DNA of 64,000 nucleotides from PALSA-612 sp963773055. GTDB lineage: Bacteria > Actinomycetota > Thermoleophilia > Gaiellales > Gaiellaceae. The DNA lies in the NCBI GenBank assembly GCA_963773055.1, contig CAVYZL010000006.1, positions 1,116,001 to 1,180,000 on the forward strand. The letters are read 5' to 3'. The position numbers and the translations under genes are program-made. Positions 25,498 through 34,036 of the stretch are shown in pieces (the first letter of the stretch is position 1; each line of letters opens with the position of its first letter). Under the pieces are notes generated by a model. That model did no database searches, had not been told where the DNA came from, and saw only the letters and a program-made list of their open reading frames with translations.

Positions 25498-28254
25498 GTG
25501 GAGCGCGTCGTCGGCAGAGAGCGCGAGCTCGATCAGATCGCAGCCTTGCTCGATCTCGACGGCGGAGGTCCGTTGGTGCTGCTGCTCGAGGGAGAGGCCG
25601 GGATCGGCAAGACGACCGTCTGGATCGAGGGCACGAAGGCCGCTGTCGACCAGGGCTACCGCGTGCTCCGAGCGCAGCCGGTCGAGGCGGAGAGCGCGAT
25701 TCCCTTCGCGGCGACGGCCGATCTGCTTGCAGACGTCTGGGACGAGGTTTCGGGGCGAATACCCGACCCGCAGCGAGACGCGATCGAGATCGCGCTGGCG
25801 CTGGCAGAGCCGAGCGGGCCACCGCAGGCGCCGCAGGCGGTCGCGTTCGGATTCCTCGCCGCCCTGAGGGCGCTGGCCTCGGTGCAGCCCACGCTCGTTG
25901 CGGTCGACGACATTCAGTGGCTCGACCCTCCGTCGGCGACGATACTCCGCTACGCAGCACGGCGTCTTGGAGAAGAGCCGATCCGGCTGCTGCTCACCAG
26001 GCGGGCCGATGCAGCAGAAGCCGTGGACGGGGACTGGGCCCTCGGACCCGGCTCCGAGGGCGTCGTGCTGGGGCCCCTCAGCCTCGGTGCGATCCAGCGG
26101 ATGTTCAACGAGCGGTTGGACAGCGTTGTCGCCCGGTCCACCCTTCAACGCATCCATGCGGTGGCCGGCGGCAACGCGTTCCACGCACTCGAGCTCGGGC
26201 GCGCTCTGGCGCGGGAGGGTAACCCGGTCGCCGTCGGTGAGCCGCTGCCAGTCCCCGAATCGGTCGATGCGCTCGTCCACCAACGGCTCGAAGCGCTCCC
26301 GCCAGCCACGGTTGCAGCTCTCCAGGTGGCGGCCCTGTGCTCGGCCCCCACCCAGGATCTGGTCGAGGCTGCGACGAGCGAGCCCGTCGACCTCACGGCT
26401 GCGATCGCTGCGAGCGTCGTCACGCTCGAGAACGGCGAGATCGCGTTCTCGCATCCGCTGATCTCCTCAGGCATCTCGGCACGGATGAATGCGGAGGACA
26501 GGAGAGACGCTCATCGGCGCCTCACAGAGCACGTTCTCGACCCACAGGAGCGCGCCATGCACCTGGCTCTGAGCCGCGTCGAACCTGACGCTGACGTTGC
26601 TGGCGAGCTCGAAGTCGCGGCCAACGCCGCACGGGCTCGCGGCTCGCCCGCTGCGAGTGCTGCGCTCCTGGACCACTCGCTGCGTCTCACGCCTCCCGGC
26701 GACTCTCGATTCGTCGGCCGCGTCACTACGGCGGCAGACGCCCATTTCGAAGCAGGCGACACGGAGCGCGCACAGAGCCTTCTCGACCGGCTGACGCGAG
26801 AGCTTCCGCCAGGCGCCGAGCGCGCCGAGGTCATCTATCGCCTGGCAGTCATACACGGTGAGCTCGTCGGGGTGACCTCGTCGGTTGCTCTCTACGAGCA
26901 AGCCTTGGGCGAGCCCGATGTCCCGCCGCTCCTCGGCGCGCGCATTCATGGCGATCTCGCCTGGCTATCGGTCTTCGCGTCGAACACTGCCAACGGTCTA
27001 CGGGAAGCAGAGCAAGCCGTCGCGCTCACAGATGGCGTCGAATCCCAACTCGCCCGCGCCGAGGCATTAACGGCGCTCTCGTTCGCAAAGGCTGTTGCAG
27101 GCGAGCCCACCCCGCCAGGCCTGCTTGATTTTCCACTTGCGCTCGAGGCAAGCGGCGAGCGGTTCCGCATCGACCGCTCGCCGAGCGTCGTTGCGGGCAA
27201 CAGGCGGCTCTGGGGCGGTGACTTCGGCGCTGCGCGCGAGCGATTCCATGCGGTGCGACGGCTCGCCCTCGAGCGCGGCGACGAAACGAACCTCTCCATC
27301 GCTGGCTACTACCTGACGCTCGTCGAGACGTTCGCGGCAGACTTCACTCGCGCGAGCGATCACGTGCGCGAGGCAGCCCAATACGCCGGCTACAGCGGCG
27401 TCAATCAGCTCGAGGTCGCCTATGCGGGCGCGCTCCTGGATGCGCATCTCGGGCGCGTGGGTGCGGCGGTCGATGCCGCGCGTGGAGTGCTGGACACCTC
27501 GGCTGGCGCGGCCGATCGCATGCACGCCCTTCGAGCACTTGGTGTGCTCGGGTTCGTGCACCTCTCGCTCGGTCAGCCGTCCGAGGCCCACGAGCACCTG
27601 AGTCATGCGGTAGCGCTCTCCCGGGAAATCGGTCTCGGCGAGCCGGGGTTGATGAGGTTCGTACCGGATGAGGTAGAGGCGCTCGTGGCACTCGACCTCC
27701 CCGACGAGGCCGGGTCCGCGCTCGCGGACTTCGAGCGGGCGGCGAAGCGGCTCGGACATCCCTGGGCGCTCGCATCGGCCGATCGCTCGCGCGGGCTCGT
27801 CCAGGCGGTGCGCGGCGATGTGCCTGCGGGTCTGGTCGACCTCGAACGCGCGCGAGCTGCGTTTTCACAACTACCGATGCCGTTCGAGCACGCGCGGACG
27901 CTGCTCTCACTTGGCAGCGTGCAACGACGCGACCTGCAGCGGAGTAGCGCACGACGATCGCTCGAGGCCGCCCGTGCGACCTTCGACCAGCTCGGTGCGA
28001 CGTCGTGGGCGGAGAGGGCGCGCTCGGAGCTCGGACGGATCGGAGGTCGGTCGGCAGCTCAGGGCACACTCACGACCGCAGAGGAACGGATCGCCGCGCT
28101 CGTTGCAGAAGGAAAGTCGAACAAGGAAGTCGCAGCGACGCTCTTCGTCTCCGTGAAGACGGTCGAGGTGACGCTGACGCGCGTCTATCGAAAGCTTGGC
28201 GTGAAGAGCCGCGCCGAGCTCGCTGCCCGCTTCGCCGAGCTCGCAAAACAGTAG
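25498..28254 (+). CDS. LuxR-family transcriptional regulator with N-terminal AAA/STAND ATPase (LAL type)
   Basis: This is a 918-residue signal-transducing NTPase regulator. The P-loop is LEGEAGIGKTTVW near residue 32 and Walker B is LVAVDDIQWLDPPS near residue 140, within the AAA_16 module that opens VVGRERELDQIAALL. A long helical, TPR-like middle follows (about 350-820). The C-terminal LuxR helix-turn-helix is LTTAEERIAALVAEGKSNKEV with KTVEVTLTRVYRKLGVKSR. Such regulators oligomerise on ligand binding and activate nearby promoters. It lies 75 bp before the secreted-protein locus, which it may control. GTG start. Confidence 0.9.
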   Translation: MERVVGRERELDQIAALLDLDGGGPLVLLLEGEAGIGKTTVWIEGTKAAVDQGYRVLRAQPVEAESAIPFAATADLLADVWDEVSGRIPDPQRDAIEIALALAEPSGPPQAPQAVAFGFLAALRALASVQPTLVAVDDIQWLDPPSATILRYAARRLGEEPIRLLLTRRADAAEAVDGDWALGPGSEGVVLGPLSLGAIQRMFNERLDSVVARSTLQRIHAVAGGNAFHALELGRALAREGNPVAVGEPLPVPESVDALVHQRLEALPPATVAALQVAALCSAPTQDLVEAATSEPVDLTAAIAASVVTLENGEIAFSHPLISSGISARMNAEDRRDAHRRLTEHVLDPQERAMHLALSRVEPDADVAGELEVAANAARARGSPAASAALLDHSLRLTPPGDSRFVGRVTTAADAHFEAGDTERAQSLLDRLTRELPPGAERAEVIYRLAVIHGELVGVTSSVALYEQALGEPDVPPLLGARIHGDLAWLSVFASNTANGLREAEQAVALTDGVESQLARAEALTALSFAKAVAGEPTPPGLLDFPLALEASGERFRIDRSPSVVAGNRRLWGGDFGAARERFHAVRRLALERGDETNLSIAGYYLTLVETFAADFTRASDHVREAAQYAGYSGVNQLEVAYAGALLDAHLGRVGAAVDAARGVLDTSAGAADRMHALRALGVLGFVHLSLGQPSEAHEHLSHAVALSREIGLGEPGLMRFVPDEVEALVALDLPDEAGSALADFERAAKRLGHPWALASADRSRGLVQAVRGDVPAGLVDLERARAAFSQLPMPFEHARTLLSLGSVQRRDLQRSSARRSLEAARATFDQLGATSWAERARSELGRIGGRSAAQGTLTTAEERIAALVAEGKSNKEVAATLFVSVKTVEVTLTRVYRKLGVKSRAELAARFAELAKQ

Positions 28255-28329
28255 GGGAACCTCTGCTTCGGTTTCGGTTCGCCGCTCCTACGGTGACTCA
28301 AAGCCAATCTTCGCCAAGGGAGGAAAGCG

Positions 28330-28752
28330 ATGAGAACGCGAACCGCACTCACAGCTGCCGCGCTCGCGGCGGTCGCCGCGCTCAGCGTGGCAACGGCGGC
28401 CACCGGATCGTCGGCCCGTAGCCAGGCAGGCTGCGGAACGTTCACCGGGCCGACGTGGTCGTACGTCGACCCCATGAAGGACCCGCCCAACCAGTCGGGG
28501 ACGAAGTGGACGGTCACCGTGACTCGAGTCAAGTGCTCGTTCGCGACGATGTGGGCGAAGAAGCTCGTCAAGACCCCGTTCAAGGGCGAGGCTGCGACGA
28601 AATTCAAGGTCGTGCCGAAGGGCTGGACCTGCATCGCCGGGGGAGGCCTCACAGGAGGCGGCAAGGGAACTTCCGGCAACTGCAGCAAGGGCACGAACCC
28701 GTCGGTCCAGAGCAAGAACCTGTTCTCCTGGGGCCCGGCGACGCCGAAATGA
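28330..28752 (+). CDS. Small secreted protein of unknown function
   Basis: This is a 140-residue protein with a clear signal peptide (basic start, Ala-rich core, cleavage near TGSSARS). The mature part starts GCGTFTGPTWSYVDP and contains four Cys, enough for two disulfides, plus a Gly-rich loop (IAGGGLTGGGKGTSGN). No family is recognised. A strong site (GGGAGG, 6 nt before ATG) precedes it. Its stop overlaps the NHL gene start (ATGA), so it leads a secreted-protein operon. Confidence 0.75.
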   Translation: MRTRTALTAAALAAVAALSVATAATGSSARSQAGCGTFTGPTWSYVDPMKDPPNQSGTKWTVTVTRVKCSFATMWAKKLVKTPFKGEAATKFKVVPKGWTCIAGGGLTGGGKGTSGNCSKGTNPSVQSKNLFSWGPATPK

Positions 28753-30107
28753 GCGCCCGCGCGATCTCACATGCCGGGCGCTTCCTGCTCGCTGCGCTGA
28801 CGGTCCTCGCGGTCGGCGCAACCGTGGCCAGCGCCGCCGGCCAGGCAGTTCCGGCGACGAAGTACCAGGTCGTGGCGTCGTGGGGGAAGACCGGCACCGG
28901 CGACGGCCAGTTCCTCGGCGCGACCGGGATCGGCATCGACAGCCAGGGTGCCGTCTACCTCGCCAACAGCAGCAACTATCGCATCGACAAGTTCGACGCC
29001 AGCGGCAAGTTCCTCATGAAGTGGGGAACCCGGGGAGAGAAGGCGCAAGGGCAGTTCACGACTCCTCACGACGTCGCGATCGACAGCGCGGGAAACGTCT
29101 GGGTCGCTGACTACGGCAATACCCGGCTCCAGCGATTCACGACGACCGGTGGGATCCCGGCTGACGGGAAGAAGACGATCATCACCGGCCTCGACTCCCA
29201 GCCCGACACACTCGGCGTCGACAGCGCCGGCAACCTCTTCGTGACCGAGTTCTTCGCGAACAAGGTGCGCCGCTACGACGCGGCGACGGGCTGGACCAGC
29301 GGCACCGTCTGGGGCGGAGTGGGAACCGGATCCGGTCAGTTCAACCGGCCGCACGGGGTGGCGATCTCGCCCGACGGGAGCGTGTACGTCGGCGACCGCG
29401 ACAACTACCGCACGCAGCGGTTCGACACGAACGGGAAGTTCCTGAACGGCTGGGGAACGAACGGCGTGAAGCCGGGGCAGTTCCGGCAGGCCGTCGGGAC
29501 CGCGATCGATGTCGACTGCAACGTCTGGGTCGCCGACAGCGACGCCCACCGACTGCAGAAGTTCAACTCTGCCGGGAAGCTCCTCGATCAGATCCCGAAC
29601 GTGTTCGCGATCGACGTCGCGATCAGCCCGAACCGCGACATCTACACCCTCGAGAACCCGGGCGTCGATCAGCGCATCGAGCGGTTCCACGAGCTGCCGA
29701 GCGCCAAGTCAGCGAACGCGCCGAAGGTGCTCCAGCTCGCCTACGACAAGAAGACCAAGGCGTTCCGCGTCAGCGTTCCCTACACACCCGACAACGTCAC
29801 CTGCCCGTCGGAGCTCGCAGCAACGGCGAGCCTCAAGACCTGGGCGGGCCAGACGCTCGGGACGAAAGCCGGGCTCCGGCTCACGGTCAGCCAGCGCGCG
29901 ACGATCGACATCCCGGTGGCGAAGGCCGCCATCCTGCACGCTGCGTTCAAGACCGCCGGCGGCTCGAAGGTCGCCAAGACACGGCTCAGCGTCACTCTGA
30001 AGACGAACGGCGGCAACACCGGCACGATCAAGGACGGGACCCTTCGCATCCCGATCGCCTCCATCAAGTCGGGTGCGCTGCCCGGCCTTCAGGGGCTGCT
30101 CAAGTAG
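28749..30107 (+). CDS. Secreted NHL-repeat beta-propeller protein
   Basis: This is a 452-residue protein with a signal peptide ending near SAAGQA. Five or six NHL repeats cover about residues 30-310, for example GIGIDSQGAVYLANSSNYRI, DVAIDSAGNVWVADYGNTRL and GVAISPDGSVYVGDRDNYR. A beta-rich C-terminal domain of about 130 residues follows, perhaps Ig-like. NHL propellers usually bind ligands or form scaffolds. The ATG at 28749 overlaps the previous gene; the longer open frame upstream is not used because it covers that gene. Confidence 0.88.
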   Translation: MSARAISHAGRFLLAALTVLAVGATVASAAGQAVPATKYQVVASWGKTGTGDGQFLGATGIGIDSQGAVYLANSSNYRIDKFDASGKFLMKWGTRGEKAQGQFTTPHDVAIDSAGNVWVADYGNTRLQRFTTTGGIPADGKKTIITGLDSQPDTLGVDSAGNLFVTEFFANKVRRYDAATGWTSGTVWGGVGTGSGQFNRPHGVAISPDGSVYVGDRDNYRTQRFDTNGKFLNGWGTNGVKPGQFRQAVGTAIDVDCNVWVADSDAHRLQKFNSAGKLLDQIPNVFAIDVAISPNRDIYTLENPGVDQRIERFHELPSAKSANAPKVLQLAYDKKTKAFRVSVPYTPDNVTCPSELAATASLKTWAGQTLGTKAGLRLTVSQRATIDIPVAKAAILHAAFKTAGGSKVAKTRLSVTLKTNGGNTGTIKDGTLRIPIASIKSGALPGLQGLLK

Positions 30108-30109
30108 CC

Positions 30110-30364
30110 ATGCCGTCCTTCCTCGTCGAGACGTACACCCCCGGGCCGGGGAGGACAGCGCTCCCCGGCCTGGCCGCGCAGGCAGGGGAAGCGGCGAGCG
30201 TCGCTTCCACCGCTGGGATCGACATCCAGCACGTGCGGAGCTTCCTCGCGCCGGATGACGAGGTCTGCTTCCACCTGTTCGAAGCAGCTTCGGCCGACGC
30301 CGTCGTGCAGATGAGCGAGCTCGCCCACTTCGACCACGAACGGGTGACCGAAGTCATCGAATGA
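30110..30364 (+). CDS. DUF4242 family small protein
   Basis: This is an 84-residue protein with the DUF4242 pattern (SCO4226-like, ferredoxin-like dimer): PSFLVETYTPG at the start, VRSFLAPDDEVCFHLFEA in the middle and FDHERVTEVIE at the end. Some members bind nickel. ATG lies 2 bp after the NHL gene and the stop is 13 bp before CRP1, so it is part of the same operon. Confidence 0.8.
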   Translation: MPSFLVETYTPGPGRTALPGLAAQAGEAASVASTAGIDIQHVRSFLAPDDEVCFHLFEAASADAVVQMSELAHFDHERVTEVIE

Positions 30365-30377
30365 CTGGCCGGCGCCT

Positions 30378-31394
30378 GTGAGTCGCTTCGACGAGCTCGC
30401 CCGCACGCTCGCGACGCCGATGCCGCGCAGCCGGATGCTTCGACTCGCGGCCGGTGTCGTCGTCGCAGCCGCCGTGCCCGGGCTCCGCCCAGGACGGGCG
30501 GCTGCCGAGCGGACGAGGGCCGCCGTGGTATGCCCACCCGGAAGCCAGAACACCTGTGAGGGGCAGTTCGGACCAGGCAAGTACGACTGCTGCAAGATCG
30601 CCAACAGCGAGAACTACCAGTGCTGCTTCACGGGGAAGTGCTGCGGCGGCCCGTGCTGCGCGGAAGACGAGGACTGCAAGAACAAACGCTGCGTCAAGCG
30701 GTGCGAGCCGGAGAAAGAGTGCGGCACCGAGTGTTGCAACGGGCCGAACGAGTATTGCGCCTCGCCGCGGCGCAGCCTCTGCTGCAAGAACGGCCAAGAG
30801 GTCTGTGTCCAATCCGGTGGAGGGAAGGGTCAGGGAACGTGCTGCGATCCCAGGAAGGGTGAGACGTGCTGCTTCTCGAAGACCGGATCGGACTGCTGCA
30901 AGAAGGCCCAGGGTCAGACCTGTCGCAACGGCCGATGTGTGTGTCCCGATGGCAAGCCGAGTTGCGGAGGCGAGTGCTGCGCGAAGGGCAAGCACTGCTC
31001 GAAGGGCGTGTGCTGCAAGAAGGGTCGCGAGAACTGCGGCGACGGGTACTGCTGCGGAGCGAAGAAGGGCGAGTCCTGCTCGGGCGGAAAGTGCTGCCCG
31101 AACGGGAAGGTGAACTGTGGCGACAACCGCTGCTGTGAGAAGGACGACTGCTGCGAGAAGATCTGCTGCGACGGCAAGAGCCGGATCTGCGCCGGCGGCG
31201 TGTGCTGTCCCGGCGACCGCCTCGTCGGCAGCGGGAAGAGCTCTCGCTGCTGCCCGGCCGGCACCGTGACGAGCCCGGGCGGGACATGCTGCCCCGAGAG
31301 CAACCCCGAGTGCTGCAGCGACGAGGAGACTCTGCTGACGGTCGTCTGCGCAAAGGGGCAGACGTGCGTCAGTGGCAAGTGCAAGACGCTCTAG
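30378..31394 (+). CDS. Cys-rich exported protein CRP1
   Basis: This is a 338-residue protein with about 60 Cys, most as CC pairs in irregular repeats of the type CGGECCAKGKHCSKGVCC. The leader (FDELARTLATPMPRSRMLRL, then AAGVVVAAAVPG) matches those of CRP2-5, but its twin-arginine position reads RSR, so Tat export is less certain. No enzyme motif is seen. Similar modules (CGGxCCxxGxxC) occur in exported actinobacterial and chloroflexal proteins of unknown role; I infer a disulfide-stabilised extracellular or metal-binding protein. GTG start. It ends the NHL-DUF4242-CRP1 group; CRP2 starts 121 bp later with its own promoter. Confidence 0.8.
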   Translation: MSRFDELARTLATPMPRSRMLRLAAGVVVAAAVPGLRPGRAAAERTRAAVVCPPGSQNTCEGQFGPGKYDCCKIANSENYQCCFTGKCCGGPCCAEDEDCKNKRCVKRCEPEKECGTECCNGPNEYCASPRRSLCCKNGQEVCVQSGGGKGQGTCCDPRKGETCCFSKTGSDCCKKAQGQTCRNGRCVCPDGKPSCGGECCAKGKHCSKGVCCKKGRENCGDGYCCGAKKGESCSGGKCCPNGKVNCGDNRCCEKDDCCEKICCDGKSRICAGGVCCPGDRLVGSGKSSRCCPAGTVTSPGGTCCPESNPECCSDEETLLTVVCAKGQTCVSGKCKTL

Positions 31395-31458
31395 GCGGGC
31401 GGGGGATCCCGGCGCTTGCGTCCTCGGCGGACGTCCGGCATCCAGGCCCGAAATTCCG

Positions 31459-31488
31459 TTCGCACCACGGCAACGCCTTTGTCATGAT
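31459..31488 (+). promoter_or_regulatory. Candidate promoter of the CRP2 operon
   Basis: ttcgca (31459-31464), 18-bp spacer, catgat (31483-31488). The block from tgtcatgatc through the following gc-rich stretch (tgctcg, then gagg) recurs before CRP4 at 38782-38807, at nearly the same distance from the start codon, so it is probably a shared promoter element. Confidence 0.45.
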
Positions 31489-31514
31489 CCGCCCATGCTC
31501 GGGAGGGTCGAGAG

Positions 31515-32576
31515 TTGACTCGGTTCCTCGACGAGCTTGCGCGCTCGATGGCGAAGCCGATGCCGCGCCGGCGCGCGCTCCGGCTGCTCGGCGGCGCCGT
31601 CGTCTCGACCGCGATTCCCTCTCTGTGGCCGAGCGCCGCGCGCGGAGGACCGGCCATGCGCCGGCGGGGGGCTTGCGAAGGAGCCCCGGACTGCAAGGAG
31701 CATCCGGGAACGAAGACCTGCCTGAGCTTCGGCATCGAAGGCAACGACGGGTGCAAGCGCTACATCCGCGTCTGCTGCCCGCAGGGCCCCGAGGAGCAGA
31801 GCGAGTGCTGCCCTGCGAAGCACTCGTCCGCGTGCTGCTACAAGGGCCAGGACTGCCAGCTGTATCAGAGCGGCGATCGGCAGTACGGCCGGTGCGTCGG
31901 CTGCCCGTCCGGCCACGAGAAGTGCGGCACGACGTGCTGCGGGATCGGAGAGAAGTGCGCCGACCCGGGCAGCGACTACTGCTGTCCGCCGCGCACGATT
32001 CCGTGTGGCTCGGGGAGGGACGCGAACTGCTGCGCGACCAACGAGGTCTGCTGCAAGAACACCTGCTGCCCGCCGCGCACCCGTTGCACGACGGTCAAGG
32101 GGAAGGCCGTCTGCGCACCGTGCACGCCGCCAAAGACGAAGAAGTGCGGGAACACGTGCTGTACGAAGGGGCAGAGCTGCTGCAACGGGAAGTGCTGCTC
32201 GAAGAGCCAGAAGTGCTGCTTCGAGGACCACTGCTGCCCCAAGACGGACACATGCTGCGGCGAGACATGCTGCCCCAAGGGCAAGAAGTGCTGCGGCGAC
32301 CACTGCTGTCCCGACAAGCAGGAGTGCTGCGACAAGGGCTGCTGCCCGAAGGAGAAGCCGTGCGCGATCGCCGGGCTCGGCGGCGGGCTTACCTGCTGCG
32401 CGGCCGCGCGCACGATCCGCGTGGGCGGCCAGGCGGTCTGCTGCCAGCCCACGGACACCGTCAAGAACGGGCAGTGCTGCCCGAAGAACTCGAACAGCTG
32501 CGACCCTTGCGACCCGCCGTGCCGCCCTGGCTACTACTGCCGGGAAGGCGCGTGCCTCCGGATTCCTAGCCGATGA
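31515..32576 (+). CDS. Cys-rich Tat-type exported protein CRP2
   Basis: This is a 353-residue protein with about 64 Cys. The leader FLDELARSMAKPMPRRRALRL followed by LGGAVVSTAIPSL has a twin-arginine (RRRALRLL) ahead of a hydrophobic core and an Ala-rich cleavage region, the Tat pattern. The mature part is a run of CC modules such as CGNTCCTKGQSCC and KKCCGDHCCPDKQECC. There are almost no Trp residues in the mature chain, which argues against a tryptophan-derived quinone cofactor. TTG start with GGGAGG upstream. Its stop overlaps the MauE/thioredoxin gene (ATGA), the strongest hint that the two work together. Confidence 0.83.
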   Translation: MTRFLDELARSMAKPMPRRRALRLLGGAVVSTAIPSLWPSAARGGPAMRRRGACEGAPDCKEHPGTKTCLSFGIEGNDGCKRYIRVCCPQGPEEQSECCPAKHSSACCYKGQDCQLYQSGDRQYGRCVGCPSGHEKCGTTCCGIGEKCADPGSDYCCPPRTIPCGSGRDANCCATNEVCCKNTCCPPRTRCTTVKGKAVCAPCTPPKTKKCGNTCCTKGQSCCNGKCCSKSQKCCFEDHCCPKTDTCCGETCCPKGKKCCGDHCCPDKQECCDKGCCPKEKPCAIAGLGGGLTCCAAARTIRVGGQAVCCQPTDTVKNGQCCPKNSNSCDPCDPPCRPGYYCREGACLRIPSR

Positions 32577-34030
32577 CCGTTGTCACCCTCATCGCGCGAC
32601 TGGCGCTCGCGACCGTCTTCGCGATCGCCGCGGCAACGAAGCTCGCGGATCGTGAGGGGACGCGGAAGGCGGTCGCCGCGTTCGGAGCGCCCGAACGCCT
32701 TGCCGCGCCGCTCGCGATCCTTCTGCCGCTCGCCGAGCTCGTCGTAGCCGGACTGCTGCTCCCGGCGACCACCGCCGTCTACGGCGCAGTCGGCGCGCTC
32801 TGCCTCCTCGCCATCTTCAGCATCGCGATCGCCGTCAGCCTCGCGCGTGGGAGAACGCCGGACTGCCACTGCTTCGGCCAGCTCCACTCGGAACCCGCCA
32901 GCTGGAAGACGCTCGTGCGAAACGGCGTCCTCGCCGCCGTCGCCGTGGTCGCGCTTGCCGGTTCGATCGCAGAGCCCGATGCGAGCGCGGTCGCATGGAT
33001 CGGCGACCTCGGCGGCGCGGAGCTGCTCGCCCTCGCGGTCGCCGTGTGCGCGGGAGTCGTCCTCGTCGTCGGCGGGTTCGCGTTCCTCACGCTCATGCGC
33101 TCATACGGGAACGTGCTCGTCAGGCTCGACAGCATCGAGACGGCGCTCGCCGCATCGGGGATCGACCTCGCGGAGCTCGCCGAGATGCCCGAGTTCGGGC
33201 TCGAGCCCGGGTCGCCGGCGCCCGCGTTCAGCGCGCGCTCGCTCGCCGGCGACGAGGTGACGCTCGAATCGCTGACGTCGGCCGGCCTGCCGGCGCTCCT
33301 CTTCTTCACGAGCCCTCACTGCGGGCCGTGTCAGTCGCTGCTGCCGACCGCAAGCGCCTGGCAACACGAATACGGCGACGTTCTCCAGCTCGTCTTCGTC
33401 ACCGATGGGACTGCCGACGAGGTTCGTACAGAGGCGGAGGAGTTCGAGCTCGAACACGTCCTGCTCGACGAGGATCACGCGCTCTACGACGCCTTCGAGG
33501 CCAGCGGTACCCCGAGTGCCGTCCTCGTCGGCTCGGACGGCGCGATCGCGAGCTGGGTCGCGGCGGGCAGCGAATGGGTCGAGCGGCTCGTCGCCGACGC
33601 GACGGCCGGAGAGCCCGAGCCGGAAGGCCTCCCGCTCGGAGCCGAAGCGCCTGCCGTCGAGCTTCCAACGCTGGACGGCGAGCAGGTGTCGCTCGCGGAC
33701 CTCCGAGGACGCGACACGCTGCTCCTCTTCTGGAACCCCGGGTGCGGGTTCTGTCGCTCGATGCACGAAGGTCTGCGCGCGTGGGAGGAATCGACGAACG
33801 GCGTCGCTCCGCGGCTCGTCGTCATTTCCTCAGGAGACGCCGAGAGCACGCGAGCGGAGGAGTTCCAGTCGCTCGTCTTGATGGACGAGAGCTGGGAGAC
33901 CGCAGGCGCGTTCCAGGCCGGAGGGACGCCGATGGCCGTCCTGATCGACGCTGACGGGAAGATCGCCTCACACGTAGCCGCCGGCGCGGACGCGGTGCTC
34001 GCGCTCGCGAACGCGAATGGTGGGCCGTAA
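32573..34030 (+). CDS. Membrane thiol-disulfide oxidoreductase: MauE domain fused to two thioredoxin-like domains
   Basis: This is a 485-residue protein. The N-terminal 170 residues form a DoxX/MauE-like four-helix membrane domain (LALATVFAIAAATKLADREG, APLAILLPLAELVVAGLLL) with the Cys motif DCHCFGQLHSE near residue 105. After a fifth helix (VCAGVVLVVGGFAFL) come two TlpA/MauD-like thioredoxin folds with active sites FFTSPHCGPCQ (about 245) and LFWNPGCGFCR (about 390), each with a cis-Pro region (SGTPSAVLV, GGTPMAVLI). MauE and MauD are needed for the disulfides of the methylamine dehydrogenase small subunit. Fused here and coupled to CRP2, it probably oxidises or shuffles Cys in the CRPs. 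The usual arrangement is two genes and one CxxC. Confidence 0.87.
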   Translation: MTVVTLIARLALATVFAIAAATKLADREGTRKAVAAFGAPERLAAPLAILLPLAELVVAGLLLPATTAVYGAVGALCLLAIFSIAIAVSLARGRTPDCHCFGQLHSEPASWKTLVRNGVLAAVAVVALAGSIAEPDASAVAWIGDLGGAELLALAVAVCAGVVLVVGGFAFLTLMRSYGNVLVRLDSIETALAASGIDLAELAEMPEFGLEPGSPAPAFSARSLAGDEVTLESLTSAGLPALLFFTSPHCGPCQSLLPTASAWQHEYGDVLQLVFVTDGTADEVRTEAEEFELEHVLLDEDHALYDAFEASGTPSAVLVGSDGAIASWVAAGSEWVERLVADATAGEPEPEGLPLGAEAPAVELPTLDGEQVSLADLRGRDTLLLFWNPGCGFCRSMHEGLRAWEESTNGVAPRLVVISSGDAESTRAEEFQSLVLMDESWETAGAFQAGGTPMAVLIDADGKIASHVAAGADAVLALANANGGP

Positions 34031-34036
34031 AGGCGC

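Noticed and set aside
23869..26454. 861-residue open frame on the minus strand
   Set aside because: It is antisense to the PAP2, CDP-alcohol phosphotransferase and LuxR genes, has Arg/Glu/His-rich shadow composition and shows no family motif.
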